Assembly: GCA_047602575.1 (NCBI GenBank) | Contig: JASGGY010000001.1 | Span: 200,519-264,518 of the forward strand | Length of the DNA stretch: 64,000 nt | Reading direction: 5' to 3' | From: UBA1366 sp047602575 | GTDB taxonomy: Bacteria > Bacillota > Clostridia > Oscillospirales > Ruminococcaceae | In this document: positions 1 to 9,875 of the stretch, piece after piece | Layout: every line of letters begins with the position of its first letter | How positions within the stretch are numbered: the stretch's first letter is position 1 | The notes under the pieces: generated by a model | The model's database searches: none | What the model was told of the DNA's origin: nothing | The model's input: the letters and a program-made list of their open reading frames with translations, nothing else | Position numbers and translations under genes: made by a program

Positions 1-706
1 CGCGCTGTGCGGAGCCGATGAGCTTGCCCTTCAGCTCGGGGATAACCAGTCCGATTGCCTTTGCAGCGCCGGTGGAGTTGGGAACGATGTTTGCAGCACC
101 CGCTCTTGCTCTGCGCAGGTCACCCTTTCTGTGAGGGCCGTCGAGGATCATCTGGTCGCCGGTATAAGCATGGATGGTGGACATGATGCCGCTCTGGATG
201 GGCGCGTAGTCATTGAGCGCCTTTGCCATCGGAGCAAGACAGTTCGTTGTGCAGGATGCCGCGGAAATGATGGTGTCGTCCTTGGTCAGGATGTTCTCGT
301 TTACGGAGAATACGACAGTGGGCAGGTCATTTCCGGCAGGAGCAGAGATAACGACTTTCTTGGCACCTGCGTCGATGTGCGCCTGGCTGGCTGCCTTGGA
401 TACATAGAAGCCCGTGCATTCGAGAACCACGTCAACGCCGATTTCACCCCAGGGAAGCTCTGCTGCCTTGGGCTTTGCGTAGATGATGATTTTCTTTCCG
501 TCAACGGTGATGAAATCCTCGCCTGCTTCGACGGTATGACCATCGTATCTGCCCTGTGCGGTGTCATATTTGAGCAGGTGCGCAAGCATATCGGGCTTTG
601 TCAAGTCGTTGATTGCAACAACCTCGTAGCCCTCCGCGCCAAACATCTGCCGGAACGCAAGGCGTCCGATTCTGCCGAAACCATTGATTGCAACTTTAAC
701 TGCCAT
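1..706 (-). CDS. gap: Glyceraldehyde-3-phosphate dehydrogenase, 3' part cut by window edge
   Basis: Glycolytic enzyme oxidising glyceraldehyde-3-phosphate with NAD and phosphate to 1,3-bisphosphoglycerate in the cytoplasm. The 235 visible codons start MAVKVAINGFGRIGR, the classic NAD-binding Rossmann start, and include the active-site segment SAASCTTNCLAP, with the catalytic Cys near residue 152, followed by STIHAYTGDQ and RRARAGAANIVPNSTGAA. The ATG at 706-704 follows an AGGAGG box (717-722) at normal spacing. The C-terminal third lies beyond base 1. A strong promoter lies directly upstream. Family assignment is certain; the phosphorylating, class I type is inferred from these motifs. Confidence 0.97.
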   Translation of the reverse strand, partial: MAVKVAINGFGRIGRLAFRQMFGAEGYEVVAINDLTKPDMLAHLLKYDTAQGRYDGHTVEAGEDFITVDGKKIIIYAKPKAAELPWGEIGVDVVLECTGFYVSKAASQAHIDAGAKKVVISAPAGNDLPTVVFSVNENILTKDDTIISAASCTTNCLAPMAKALNDYAPIQSGIMSTIHAYTGDQMILDGPHRKGDLRRARAGAANIVPNSTGAAKAIGLVIPELKGKLIGSAQR

Positions 707-740
707 AATTTATTAACCTCCTAAAAAAATTCATGTATTT

Positions 741-769
741 ATTGTACACCATTTCCTGTGTTTTTTCAA
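741..769 (-). promoter_or_regulatory. Sigma-A promoter of gap
   Basis: On the minus strand a -35 TTGAAA (764-769) and a -10 TACAAT (741-746) are separated by exactly 17 bases, placing the start of transcription about 30 bases before the gap ribosome binding site. No other gene is near, so it should drive gap. Confidence 0.7.
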
Positions 770-1006
770 GGGCTTTGATAAAAAAATAACTAAATTTTTA
801 TATATCACACAAACTTGCCGCCCATTTTCCCGAAAAACCAGCCACAACGCTTGAATCGGAAAAATCCGACGCCCGATGATTGCCGGATCGGGTGGAACGT
901 ATATTCCATATATAGAAATATCAGATAGTATCCCATGATAAAGAAAACTACACTTGATTTGTCGTATATCTGAATTTTTCCTTAATTCGTGCGAGTTGGA
1001 CTATAA
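770..1006. other. Intergenic stretch, no gene seen
   Basis: AT-rich divergent spacer between gap and the HATPase gene. It contains short inverted repeats (for example TCGGA/TCCGA near 855-870) but no convincing ORF, RNA gene or repeat. Overlapping short ORFs on both strands between 1017 and 1426 have no ribosome binding sites and are not called. Confidence 0.5.
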
Positions 1007-1021
1007 TTGACTACTATTATG

Positions 1022-1030
1022 TGATATAAT
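1022..1030 (+). promoter_or_regulatory. Extended -10 promoter candidate for the HATPase gene
   Basis: TGATATAAT forms a TGN-extended -10 element. A TTGACT lies only 12 bases upstream (1007-1012), too close for a standard -35, so the extended -10 would have to carry recognition. It implies a leader of about 175 bases. Confidence 0.4.
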
Positions 1031-1210
1031 AGAACAAATATACGATTGATATTCTTCCGCCGAAAACAAATACTACTACGGATGTCAAATGCAACGTGTT
1101 ACAAATGCCCTGCCCACAAAAACTTTGTCTGATACGACAAATAAATGACACGAAATTTGTAGAAACGCATAAATTAAGGGCGACAAACACATCAACAAGG
1201 AGCAAATGCA

Positions 1211-2320
1211 ATGGACAAGCGGAAATTGGAAATCTTGGCGGAACTCTATGGTACGGCTGCACAAAAAGCCGCGGTCACGGACGAGCAGATGTGCGTTTTG
1301 TGGACAAACCAACCGGATTTTTTTAAAGACTTTTTTCCCGGCGCGCTGTTTGAGCGCCCTGAGCCGAAAGCCGAATTTGCACTCCGGCTGCCAATTGAAA
1401 CAGACACAATGTGCATTCTTTTTCAAAGCGGCGAGCCTTATACCGCGCGGGTATTGCCGGTGTCAGAAGGCGGCGCGGTGGGCGGCTATCTCATCGAAGC
1501 GGTCACAATGACGGAATTTGATTTACTTGCCATGCGGCTTGACACGAATGTGGTTCAGGATCGCCAGCGCCAGATCGCCGGCATCCGCACAGCCGTTTCG
1601 GAGATCGTCGCCACCAACGCCATGCTCTACGAAGCGCTTGTCCAGCAGGGGCAGTTCGAGCTGGTGGAGATGGTCAAGAACCAAAGCGCCAGCTGTTACA
1701 AAGCCTTATCCTACAGCAGCAATCTCTCCGAGCTGCTCAAATATAGCATGGGTGTCTTTAAGCCCGTGCGCAGCAACGCATCGGTGTACCTCGCCGACAT
1801 CGTAGGAACCTGCGCGCATTTCCTGCGCGACCTGAATGTGGAGATCACCCGGCAGATTGAACCGGATATTCATCTGGAGCTTGACTACGACCGGTTTACC
1901 GCCGCGGTGATGAACCTGATCATCAACGCCGTCCAGAATAACATTTCCGAGAAAAAAACCGTTCAGATCACCCTGCGCCGCAGCCGGTCTGAAATTATCT
2001 TCTCTATCGAGGACAACGGCATCGGCATCCCGCCGGAGAATATCCCGAAGCTGTTCACACCGTATGCACTGACGGAAAAGTTCTCCGAAAAAACCGGACT
2101 GGGGCTGCCACTCTGCAATATGTTCGCGGAAAAGTTTGGCGCTGCGATCACCGTTTCCTCAAAGCTTGATATGGGCACGCAGATTTTCATGCGTTTTCCC
2201 GCGGACGACGACCCGACCATTCCCGCATCGCTCGAATCCCCCTCAAAAGCGTATATCACCGAACGCTTCTCCCCGCTGTACCTGTATCTGTCAAAGGTCA
2301 TTAAAATCAAAATTGTATAA
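1211..2320 (+). CDS. Orphan sensor-kinase-like HATPase protein without a visible phospho-acceptor His
   Basis: 369-residue soluble protein. The C-terminal half is a histidine-kinase-type ATPase domain: N box NLIINAVQN (about 236-244), G1 box DNGIGIPP (about 267-274), and G2 box TGLGLPL (about 294-300). The N-terminal ~110 residues resemble a small sensory (PAS-like) domain, but this is only a guess. The helical segment about 120-185, where a dimerisation/phospho-acceptor helix is expected, has no histidine, so autophosphorylation at a normal H box looks impossible. There are no membrane segments. AGGAG at 1197-1201 supports the ATG at 1211. No response regulator is adjacent. It could be a degenerate kinase, an anti-sigma-like ATPase or a phosphatase-only protein. 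Confidence 0.75.
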   Translation: MDKRKLEILAELYGTAAQKAAVTDEQMCVLWTNQPDFFKDFFPGALFERPEPKAEFALRLPIETDTMCILFQSGEPYTARVLPVSEGGAVGGYLIEAVTMTEFDLLAMRLDTNVVQDRQRQIAGIRTAVSEIVATNAMLYEALVQQGQFELVEMVKNQSASCYKALSYSSNLSELLKYSMGVFKPVRSNASVYLADIVGTCAHFLRDLNVEITRQIEPDIHLELDYDRFTAAVMNLIINAVQNNISEKKTVQITLRRSRSEIIFSIEDNGIGIPPENIPKLFTPYALTEKFSEKTGLGLPLCNMFAEKFGAAITVSSKLDMGTQIFMRFPADDDPTIPASLESPSKAYITERFSPLYLYLSKVIKIKIV

Positions 2321-2329
2321 CAAACAAGA

Positions 2330-2360
2330 AGCCCGGCGCTGCATTTTACAGCGTCGGGCT
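2330..2360. terminator. Bidirectional stem-loop between convergent genes
   Basis: AGCCCGGCGCTG pairs with AGCGTCGGGCT around an 8-base loop. It lies between the convergent HATPase and gltD stops; the flanking bases are moderately T-rich on either strand. Confidence 0.7.
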
Positions 2361-2377
2361 AATTTTAGAGGTTGGGG

Positions 2378-3859
2378 TTACTTAATGAAAGTCCGTCCGG
2401 TGAGGAATTTGTCAACCTCGCGTGCGCAGAGCTTGCCTTCCTGGATTGCCCAGACCACAAGGCTCTGACCGCGGCGCATATCGCCGGCTGCGAACACATT
2501 GTCCGTACCGGTGCGGAAATCGCCGTATTCCGCCTTGACGTTGGTGCGCGCGTCGCGTTCAAGCGTAAGTTGCGCGGGAACAGTGTCCTCCGGTCCGATG
2601 AAGCCCATGGCGATCAGCACCAGATCCGCTTCCCAGACCTTTTCGCTGCCGGGGAGTTCCTTCGGAACAAAGCGTCCGGCGGCATCCTTTTCCCAAACCA
2701 CGCTCACCGTGTGCAGCTCTTTGACCGCGCCCTTGCTGCCCGCGATTTTTTTGGTGGAAATGAGATAATTGCGCGGATCTGCGCCGAATTTGAAGATCGC
2801 TTCATCCTGACCGTAGTCAACCTTCAGCTTTTTGGGCCATTCCGGCCACGGGTTGGAAACGGGATCGCGCTTTGCCGCAGGCTCGGGCATGATTTCAAAC
2901 TGCACAACGCTCTTGCAGCCGTGCCGGATGGAGGTCGCCACGCAGTCCGTACCGGTGTCGCCGCCGCCGATGACGACGACGTTCTTGTCCTTGGCACTGA
3001 TGAACTTGCCGTCGGCAAGCTTGGAGTCAAGCAGGCTCTTGGTATTCTGCGTCAGGAAATCCACCGCGAAGTGAACGCCCTTTAAGTCGCTGCCGGGCAC
3101 AGCCAGCCCGCGCGCCTTGGTTGCGCCGCAGCACAATACCACCGCGTCGAATTTCGCCGCTAAGGAATCGGCGGTGATGTCCTTACCGATTTCGGTGTTA
3201 AAAACAAACTTCACGCCAGCGTCGGTCATCTGGTCGATTCTGCGCTGTACGATGCTTTTGTCAAGCTTGACATTGGGAATGCCGTACATCAGCAGTCCGC
3301 CCGCGCGGTCGGCGCGCTCGAACACGGTGACGTCATGACCCGCGCCGTTGAGGTACTGTGCCGCCGACAAGCCCGACGGTCCCGAGCCGACAACCGCCAC
3401 GGTTTTACCGGTTGCGGTCGCCTTGGGCGTTTTCACCCAGCCCTCTTTGAAGGCGCGCTCGATGATTTCATATTCGATGGCGCTGATGGTGACAGCCTCC
3501 ATGTGATAGCCCTCTGTGCAAGAGCCCTCGCACGGGGCGGGGCAGACCCTGCCCGTGAATTCGGGGAACGGATTTGTGCGGGAAAGGCGCTTATACGCTT
3601 CCTCCCACTGATTTTTATAAACCAGATCGTTCCACTCGGGGATCAGATTTTTGACCGGACAGCCCGCGGTCATACCGCCGAGCATCGCGCCGCCGTGGCA
3701 GAACGGAATGCCGCAGTTCATGCAGCGCGCCGCCTGTGTCGTGATGACTTCCATATCGGTCGGAAGCCGGATTTCGTCCCAGTCGCCGATGCGTTCCTCG
3801 CAGGGGCGCTTTCCGGGATTGACTCTCTCATATTCTAAAAAGCCGGTTGCTTTTCCCAT
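2378..3859 (-). CDS. gltD: Glutamate synthase (NADPH) small subunit
   Basis: 493-residue FAD flavoprotein that passes electrons from NADPH to the large GOGAT subunit for glutamate synthesis from glutamine and 2-oxoglutarate. The N-terminal cysteine region (ARCMNCGIPFCHGG, then CPAPCEGSC) binds two 4Fe-4S clusters. GSGPSGLSAA is the FAD-binding Rossmann motif, GGGDTGTD the NADPH-binding one, and the C-terminal AAGDMRRGQSLVVWAI closes the FAD site. Length is normal for the family. It starts 24 bases after the gltB stop, so gltB-gltD is an operon. The reading frame is intact, unlike gltB. Confidence 0.97.
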   Translation of the reverse strand: MGKATGFLEYERVNPGKRPCEERIGDWDEIRLPTDMEVITTQAARCMNCGIPFCHGGAMLGGMTAGCPVKNLIPEWNDLVYKNQWEEAYKRLSRTNPFPEFTGRVCPAPCEGSCTEGYHMEAVTISAIEYEIIERAFKEGWVKTPKATATGKTVAVVGSGPSGLSAAQYLNGAGHDVTVFERADRAGGLLMYGIPNVKLDKSIVQRRIDQMTDAGVKFVFNTEIGKDITADSLAAKFDAVVLCCGATKARGLAVPGSDLKGVHFAVDFLTQNTKSLLDSKLADGKFISAKDKNVVVIGGGDTGTDCVATSIRHGCKSVVQFEIMPEPAAKRDPVSNPWPEWPKKLKVDYGQDEAIFKFGADPRNYLISTKKIAGSKGAVKELHTVSVVWEKDAAGRFVPKELPGSEKVWEADLVLIAMGFIGPEDTVPAQLTLERDARTNVKAEYGDFRTGTDNVFAAGDMRRGQSLVVWAIQEGKLCAREVDKFLTGRTFIK

Positions 3860-3882
3860 TATAATTCTCCTCTCATCCAGAT

Positions 3883-6800
3883 TTACTTCGCCATGCTTGC
3901 TTTAAATGCGTGCATGAGCGCTTCTTCGCCCGCAAGACCCGCCGTGTGTGCCTGCTCGATGTTTTCCATCATCACCTTGTAGTCTTTCGGAATGACCTTG
4001 GTAAAGCGCGTTCCGTAATCCCACCAGTTGTCAAGAATTTTCTTACCGAGAGGGCTGTTGGTGTAATCCACGTGCTTCTGGATGCAGGATTTAAGCTCCG
4101 CAAGCTCCTTGTCCGATTCGATTTTCTCGATCAGCACAATGCTCTTGTTGCAGTAAGCGTCGTTAAAATCAAGGATGTACGCTACGCCGCCGGACATACC
4201 CGCCGCGAAGTTTCTTCCGGTTTTACCGAGAATGACCGCTTTTCCGCCCGTCATATACTCGCAGCCGTGATCGCCCACGCCCTCAACCACGGCGGTGATG
4301 CCGCTGTTTCTGACACAGAAGCGCTCGCCGGCGATGCCGTTGATGTAAGCCTCTCCGTCCGTTGCGCCGTAGAAGGCGACGTTGCCGATGAGGATGTTGT
4401 TTTCGGGGGCGAAGTTGGGGATGTTCGGCGGGTAAACGATGATTTTTCCGCCCGACAAGCCCTTGCCGATGTAGTCGTTCGCGTCGCCCTCAAGCTCCAG
4501 CGTGATGCCCTTGGGCGCAAACGCACCAAAGCTCTGACCAGCCGAGCCGACAAAGGTCAGGTCGATGGTATCCTCCGGCAGTCCGGCTTCCCCGTATTTC
4601 TTGGAGATCTCGCTGCCGATGAGCGTGCCGACTACGCGGTCAACATTGTTGATTTCGAGCTTCGCACGGATCGGTCTGCCGTGCTTGAGCGCGGGCTTGC
4701 ACATTCTGAGCAGCTTTTTCATGCCCAGCGAATGCTCCAGTCCGTGGTTCTGCTCCTGTGTGTTGAATCTGCCCACGTCCGCGCCGGCATAGGGCTGATA
4801 GAGAACCTTCGACAGGTCAACCTTGGAAGCCTTCCAGTGGTTGATGTTGTCCTTCATCTTCGAGCTTGTCGGTGCGTCCGACCAGCTCGTTGATCGTGCG
4901 CAGTCCCATTTTCGCCATGATTTCGCGCATTTCCTGTGCGATAAAGCGCATGAAGTTCTCGACGTACTCCGGCTTGCCGTTGAAGCATGCACGAAGCCGC
5001 TCGTCCTGTGTCGCAATGCCCACGGGGCAGGTGTTGAGGTTGCACACGCGCATCATTACGCAGCCGATGGCGATTAGCGGCGTGGTGGCAAAGCCGAATT
5101 CCTCCGCGCCGAGGAGCGCCGCGATCACGACATCCCGTCCGGTCAGAAGCTTGCCGTCTGTTTCAACCTTGACGCGGTCACGCAGGCGGTTCATGGTCAG
5201 CGTCTGGTGGGTTTCCGCCAGACCGAGTTCCCAGGGAAGACCCGCGTGCTTGATGCTCGTCAAGGGAGAAGCGCCTGTTCCGCCGTCATAACCGCTGATG
5301 AGGATGACGTCCGCCTTGCCCTTTGCAACGCCGGCGGCGATTGTGCCGACACCGACTTCCGAAACCAGCTTGACGTTGATTTTTGCGTCGCGGTTTGCGT
5401 TTTTCAGGTCATGAATCAGCTCCGCGAGATCCTCGATGGAATAAATATCGTGGTGGGGGGGGGGCGAAATCAGATCCACGCCGGGGGTGGAATGGCGCAC
5501 CTTGGCAATCGGGGGATAAACCTTTTTACCGGGGAGCTGTCCGCCCTCGCCGGGCTTTGCGCCCTGTGCCATTTTGATCTGGATTTCCTCTGCGTTGACA
5601 AGGTAATTGCTTGTCACGCCGAAGCGGCCGGAAGCCACCTGCTTGATGGCGCTGCGCTTGGAGTCGCCGTTTTCCATCGGCAGGAAGCGCTCGGGATCTT
5701 CGCCGCCCTCGCCGGTGTTGCTCTTTCCGCCTAAGCGGTTCATCGCAATGGCAAGACATTCGTGCGCTTCCTTGCTGATCGAGCCGTAGCTCATTGCGCC
5801 CGTTTTAAAGCGCTTGACAATCGCGTCAACCGACTCGACTTCCTCAAGCGGAATGATCTCGCCCTTGGTGTTGTTAAACTCGAGCAGGTTGCGCAGGTTA
5901 TAAATCTGCTCGTCGTTGATTTTCGCGGAATATTGCTTGAAGAGCGCATAGTCGCCCTCGCGGCAGGCTTTCTGAAGCATATAGATGGTTTCGGGGTTGT
6001 ACATATGCTCCTCGCCGTCGTCCTTGCACTGGAAGATGCCGCCGGTTTCGAGCGAATCCGCATAGGGCGTTTCGCCGAACGCGCTTTCGTGGCGCATTGC
6101 GTTTTCCTGCGCAACCTCATCAAAGCCGATGCCCTCGATGCGGGAGGGGGTAAAGGTAAAGAACTTGTCGATGAATTCGCGGCGCAAGCCCACGGCTTCA
6201 AAGATCTGTGCGCCGTGGTAGCTGCGGATGGTGGAGATGCCCATTTTCGTGAGCACCTTGAGCATACCCTTAACGCTGCCCTTGATGAAATTATAAATAC
6301 CCTGTGCGGCTGAAATGCCGCCGAGCAGATTCTTTGCGGCAAGATCCTCAATCGTTTCGTAAGCCACATACGGGTTGATCGCCGTCACGCCGTAGCCGAC
6401 GAGCGTGCAGAAATGATGCACCTCGCGCGGTTCGCCGGACTCAAGCACAAGACCGACGTTGGTGCGGATTTCCTGACGGATGAGGTGATGATGCAGTCCG
6501 GCACAGGCAAGCAGGGCGGGAATCGCCGCAAACTCGCTGTTTACGCCGCGGTCGGAGAGGATGATGATGTTTGCGCCCTCCGCAACGGCTTTGTCCGACT
6601 GGCGGAAAATGTTCTGGATCGCGCGTTCCATCGCCCGCGGTCCTTCCGCGATTTTATAAAGCATGGAAATGGTCACTGCGCGGAAGTTTTCTGTGTCAAG
6701 GGCTTTGACGGCGGCGAACTGCTCGTTGGTCAGCAGGGGGCTTTCGAGGAAAATCGCAGCCGTCCCGTCGCGGTTGGGGTTGAGCAGGTTGCCGGAATTG

Positions 6801-8447
6801 CCCAGCAGGATGCTCGAGGAGGTGACGATTTCCTCGCGGATGCCGTCGATGGGCGGGTTGGTGACCTGCGCGAACAGCTGCTTGAAATACATATACAGCA
6901 TCTGCGGCTTTTCCGACAAAACGGCAAGCGGAACATCCATGCCCATCGCGCCGACGGGGTCGAGTATTCCCGTAACCATGGGCGTAATCAGCTTGTAGAT
7001 ATCCTCATAGGTATAACCGAACGCCTTCTGCAGCTTCACCAGATCCGTCACAGCGCTTTCTTTTTCGGCGGGTGCGGCGGCGGGCAGGTCGGAAAGCTTG
7101 TAAATATGATGCGCAATCCATTGCTGATACGGGAATTCCGTTGCAACGGTTTTCTTGATTTCATCGTCGGAAATGATACGCTTTGCGAGGGTGTCGATGA
7201 GCAGCATTTTGCCCGGCTCAAGTCTGCCCTTATACTTGACGTTCTCCGGCTTGATGTCCACCACGCCCACCTCGGACGCAAGCACAACCCGATCGTCGTT
7301 TGTGACATAATAGCGCGACGGACGCAGCCCGTTGCGGTCGAGCATTCCGCCGATGACGTCGCCGTCGGTGAACGCAATTGCCGCCGGACCGTCCCAGGGC
7401 TCCATCACAAAGTTTTGGAATTCATAGAACGCCTTTTTTTCCGGGCTCATCAGGTCGTTTTTCTCCCAGGGCTCGGGGATCATCATCAATACCGCCTGCG
7501 CAAGGCTCTTGCCCGTCAGGTGGATGAATTCGAGGCTGTTGTCAAACATCGACGAGTCGCTTCCGCTCTCATCAATGATCGGGAACACCTTTTCCACATC
7601 GTCAAACGGCGACTGGTCAATGCACTTCTGACGTGCTTTCATCCAGTTGACGTTGCCGCGGATGGTGTTGATTTCGCCGTTATGAACCATATAACGGTTC
7701 GGGTGCGCACGCTCCCAGCTCGGGAATGTGTTGGTACTAAACCGCGAATGGACCATCGCCAGCGCCGAAACAAAATCCAGATCCGATAAATCCAGATAGA
7801 AATTCCGAAGCTGCTCCGCGGTGAGCATCCCTTTATATACAATCGTCTTGGAGGACAGGCTTGCCACGTAGAAGTTGCCGCCGTTCTCCTCGCTCATAGG
7901 GACAATGGTTTTTTCCGCCCGCTTGCGGATGGTGTAGAGCTTGCGTTCAAACTCAACGCCCTCGGCGAGATCGTCGCTTTTTCCGATGAAAACCTGAATG
8001 AATCTGGGCATGACGGACAAAGCGCTTTCGCCCACCGTCGTCTTGTCGATGGGGACTTCTCTTCCAGCCCAGGATTTTCTGACCTTCTTCTTCCACGATC
8101 CGGTTAAATACAGCCTTCTGCTTCTTTCTGAAATCCCGGTAGCGGTGCGCGAAAATCATGCCCACGCCGTAGCTGCCCTTCGCGGGAAGGTCAAAGCCGA
8201 TGACGCCGCATTCGCGTACAAAGAAGTCATGGGGGATCTGCACGAGGATTCCCGCGCCGTCGCCCGTGTTTTCATCGGCGCCGCTTGCGCCTCTGTGACT
8301 GAGTTTTTCGAGAACCGTGAGCGCGTCGGAAACAATGTCGTGGGATTTCTTGCCGTTGATATCGGCAACAAAGCCCATTCCGCACGCGTCATGTTCATAC
8401 GCAGGGTCGTAGAGCCCCTGCTTGTTCGGCAAACCGTTGCTCAACAT
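3883..8447 (-). CDS. gltB: Glutamate synthase large subunit, reading frame broken twice
   Basis: GOGAT large subunit of about 1,520 residues. It releases ammonia from glutamine at an N-terminal Cys (ACGMGF) and makes glutamate at an FMN/3Fe-4S site. Seen in order: class II amidotransferase domain, central domain, FMN-binding barrel (SPPPHHDIYSIEDL; SGYDGGTGASP; CNLNTCPVGIATQ) and the C-terminal beta-helix (GSAGQSFGAFAPKG; GGKAVILGKTGRNFAAGMSGG). The ATG at 8447 follows AAGGA at 8456-8460. The frame shifts at about 8056-8066 (after KILGW, one extra base) and at 4858-4864 (after GRTDKLE, extra base in CTTCGAG). All conserved blocks remain in the three segments, so sequencing error is far more likely than gene death. 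A run of ten G at 5455-5464 is in frame and encodes the conserved PPP. Confidence 0.93.
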
Positions 8448-8651
8448 AACACACATCCTTATTCTGCGCTTTTTGCCTGTATGCAATTCATTGCAGCACA
8501 GCAAGCAAAGCGAAATCCGGCGCGAACACCGCGCCGCGGCGAAATCCCGTCCGCCCGTGAACCTTACGCAGCCGTCCTCCCGTTTATTAATCGAAAAACG
8601 AAAGAATCCCCGCGCAGACTTTCATTCGGACGTTTTGTCGGAATTTAGTTC

Positions 8652-8680
8652 AGTATAGCACAATGCGCGAAAAAAAGCAA
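8652..8680 (-). promoter_or_regulatory. Promoter of gltBD with a long leader
   Basis: Minus-strand -35 TTGCTT (8675-8680), 17-base spacer, -10 TATACT (8652-8657). This leaves a transcribed leader of about 195 bases before the gltB ATG at 8447. I do not recognise the leader as a known riboswitch or T-box. The rest of the 8448-8781 spacer holds no gene. Confidence 0.6.
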
Positions 8681-8781
8681 GAAAAACTTTAGTTTCCTTG
8701 CTTTTTCGCTTAAATTTACAGAAACAGGCTTCTGTGCGAGAAATATTTTGTCATTCCCCTTGCAAGAACAGCACCAATCGG

Positions 8782-9834
8782 TCAGCCGCGCGGGAAGCAT
8801 TCGCCGGTCAGGGCTTTGGGGCAGGTTTTTTCGGAAATCGAGCCGTTCGCGCAGTGGTAGCAGATTTCGTTGTCAAGCGCGCTGCCGTCGAAAAACGCGC
8901 GCAGGTTAGCGATTGTGGTTTCGGCGATGTTGTGCAGGGCTTCTTTTGTTAAAAAAGCCTGGTGGCTGGTCACAAGAACGTTGGGCATCGAAACGAGCAG
9001 AGCCAGCACATCGTCCTGAATCACCGAGCCGGAGAAATCCTCAAAGAAAACGCTCGATTCCTCCTCGTAGACATCCAGCCCTGCCCCGCCGATTCTGCCG
9101 TCCTTCAGACCGTGCAAAAGCGCTTCGCTGTCAATCAGCGCGCCACGCGAGGTGTTGAGCAAAATCACGCCGGGCTTCATTTTCTCGATGCTGGCGGCGT
9201 TGACGATGTGGTGGGTGGACTCCGCCAGCGGGCAGTGGAGCGAAATCACGTCGCTTTGCGCAAACAGCGCGTCAAGCGGCACATAGTTGATGTCCGTGTC
9301 TTTGGCGGGATAGGGGTCATAGGCGACAACGTTCATGCCGAAGCCCTTGCAGATGTCGATAAAAATGCGCCCGATTTTGCCCGTGCCGATCACGCCGCAG
9401 GTTTTTCCGTGCAGGTCAAAGCCCGTCAGTCCGGCGATGCTGAAGTTGAAATCCCGCGTGCGGCTGTATGCCTTGTGTGTTTTGCGGTTGAGCGTCAGCA
9501 GGAGTGCCGCGGCGTGTTCCGCGACGGCATAGGGCGAGTATGCCGGTACGCGCACGACGTGGAGCTTCCCGAACGCTTCTTTGAAGTCGATGTTGTTATA
9601 CCCCGCGCACCGCATGGCGAGAATTTTCACGCCCTCCGCGCACAGTGTATCAATCGTCTGCGCGTCCACCGTGTCGTTGACAAACGCACAAGCCCCATCG
9701 TAGCCCTTTGCCAGCGCGGCGGTGTCGGCGGTGAGCTTGTGTTCAAAAAACTTGAACTTCAGCCCCTCGTGTTCGGCGGCTTCAAACGATTCGATGTCGT
9801 ATTTTTTAGAGTCGAAAAAAGCAATCTTTTTCAT
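8782..9834 (-). CDS. ldhA: D-lactate dehydrogenase (D-2-hydroxyacid dehydrogenase family)
   Basis: 350-residue cytoplasmic NAD-dependent enzyme reducing pyruvate to D-lactate in fermentation. The Rossmann motif GVIGTGKIGRIF lies mid-protein, followed by LHCPLAESTHHIVN, LLNTSRGALIDSEAL (substrate Arg), GAGLDVYEEE (Glu) and the catalytic His in TSHQAFLTKEAL, the order and wording typical of D-LDH. Start: ATG at 9834 rather than 9843, because AAAGGA overlaps the upstream ATG and sits 7 bases before the chosen one. Other 2-hydroxyacid specificities (such as hydroxyisocaproate) cannot be excluded. It lies 41 bases downstream of the radical SAM gene on the same strand. Confidence 0.88.
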   Translation of the reverse strand: MKKIAFFDSKKYDIESFEAAEHEGLKFKFFEHKLTADTAALAKGYDGACAFVNDTVDAQTIDTLCAEGVKILAMRCAGYNNIDFKEAFGKLHVVRVPAYSPYAVAEHAAALLLTLNRKTHKAYSRTRDFNFSIAGLTGFDLHGKTCGVIGTGKIGRIFIDICKGFGMNVVAYDPYPAKDTDINYVPLDALFAQSDVISLHCPLAESTHHIVNAASIEKMKPGVILLNTSRGALIDSEALLHGLKDGRIGGAGLDVYEEESSVFFEDFSGSVIQDDVLALLVSMPNVLVTSHQAFLTKEALHNIAETTIANLRAFFDGSALDNEICYHCANGSISEKTCPKALTGECFPRG

Positions 9835-9875
9835 AAACAGCATCCTTTAAAAAAGTCGGAGTTTGATTGTAGTGC

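Noticed and set aside
1017..1426. Overlapping short ORFs on both strands before the HATPase gene
   Set aside because: No ribosome binding sites, compositional bias or domain; they overlap the promoter and the real start.
4858..4864. Programmed ribosomal frameshifting in gltB
   Set aside because: No slippery heptamer or downstream pseudoknot, and the same motif breaks unrelated genes, pointing to a sequencing cause.
5455..5464. Run of ten G suspected as a frameshift
   Set aside because: It encodes the conserved Pro-Pro-Pro of the GltB FMN-domain motif and the frame is maintained.
6413..7789. 458-codon ORF antisense to gltB
   Set aside because: Shadow of the conserved GltB sequence; no ribosome site or domain.
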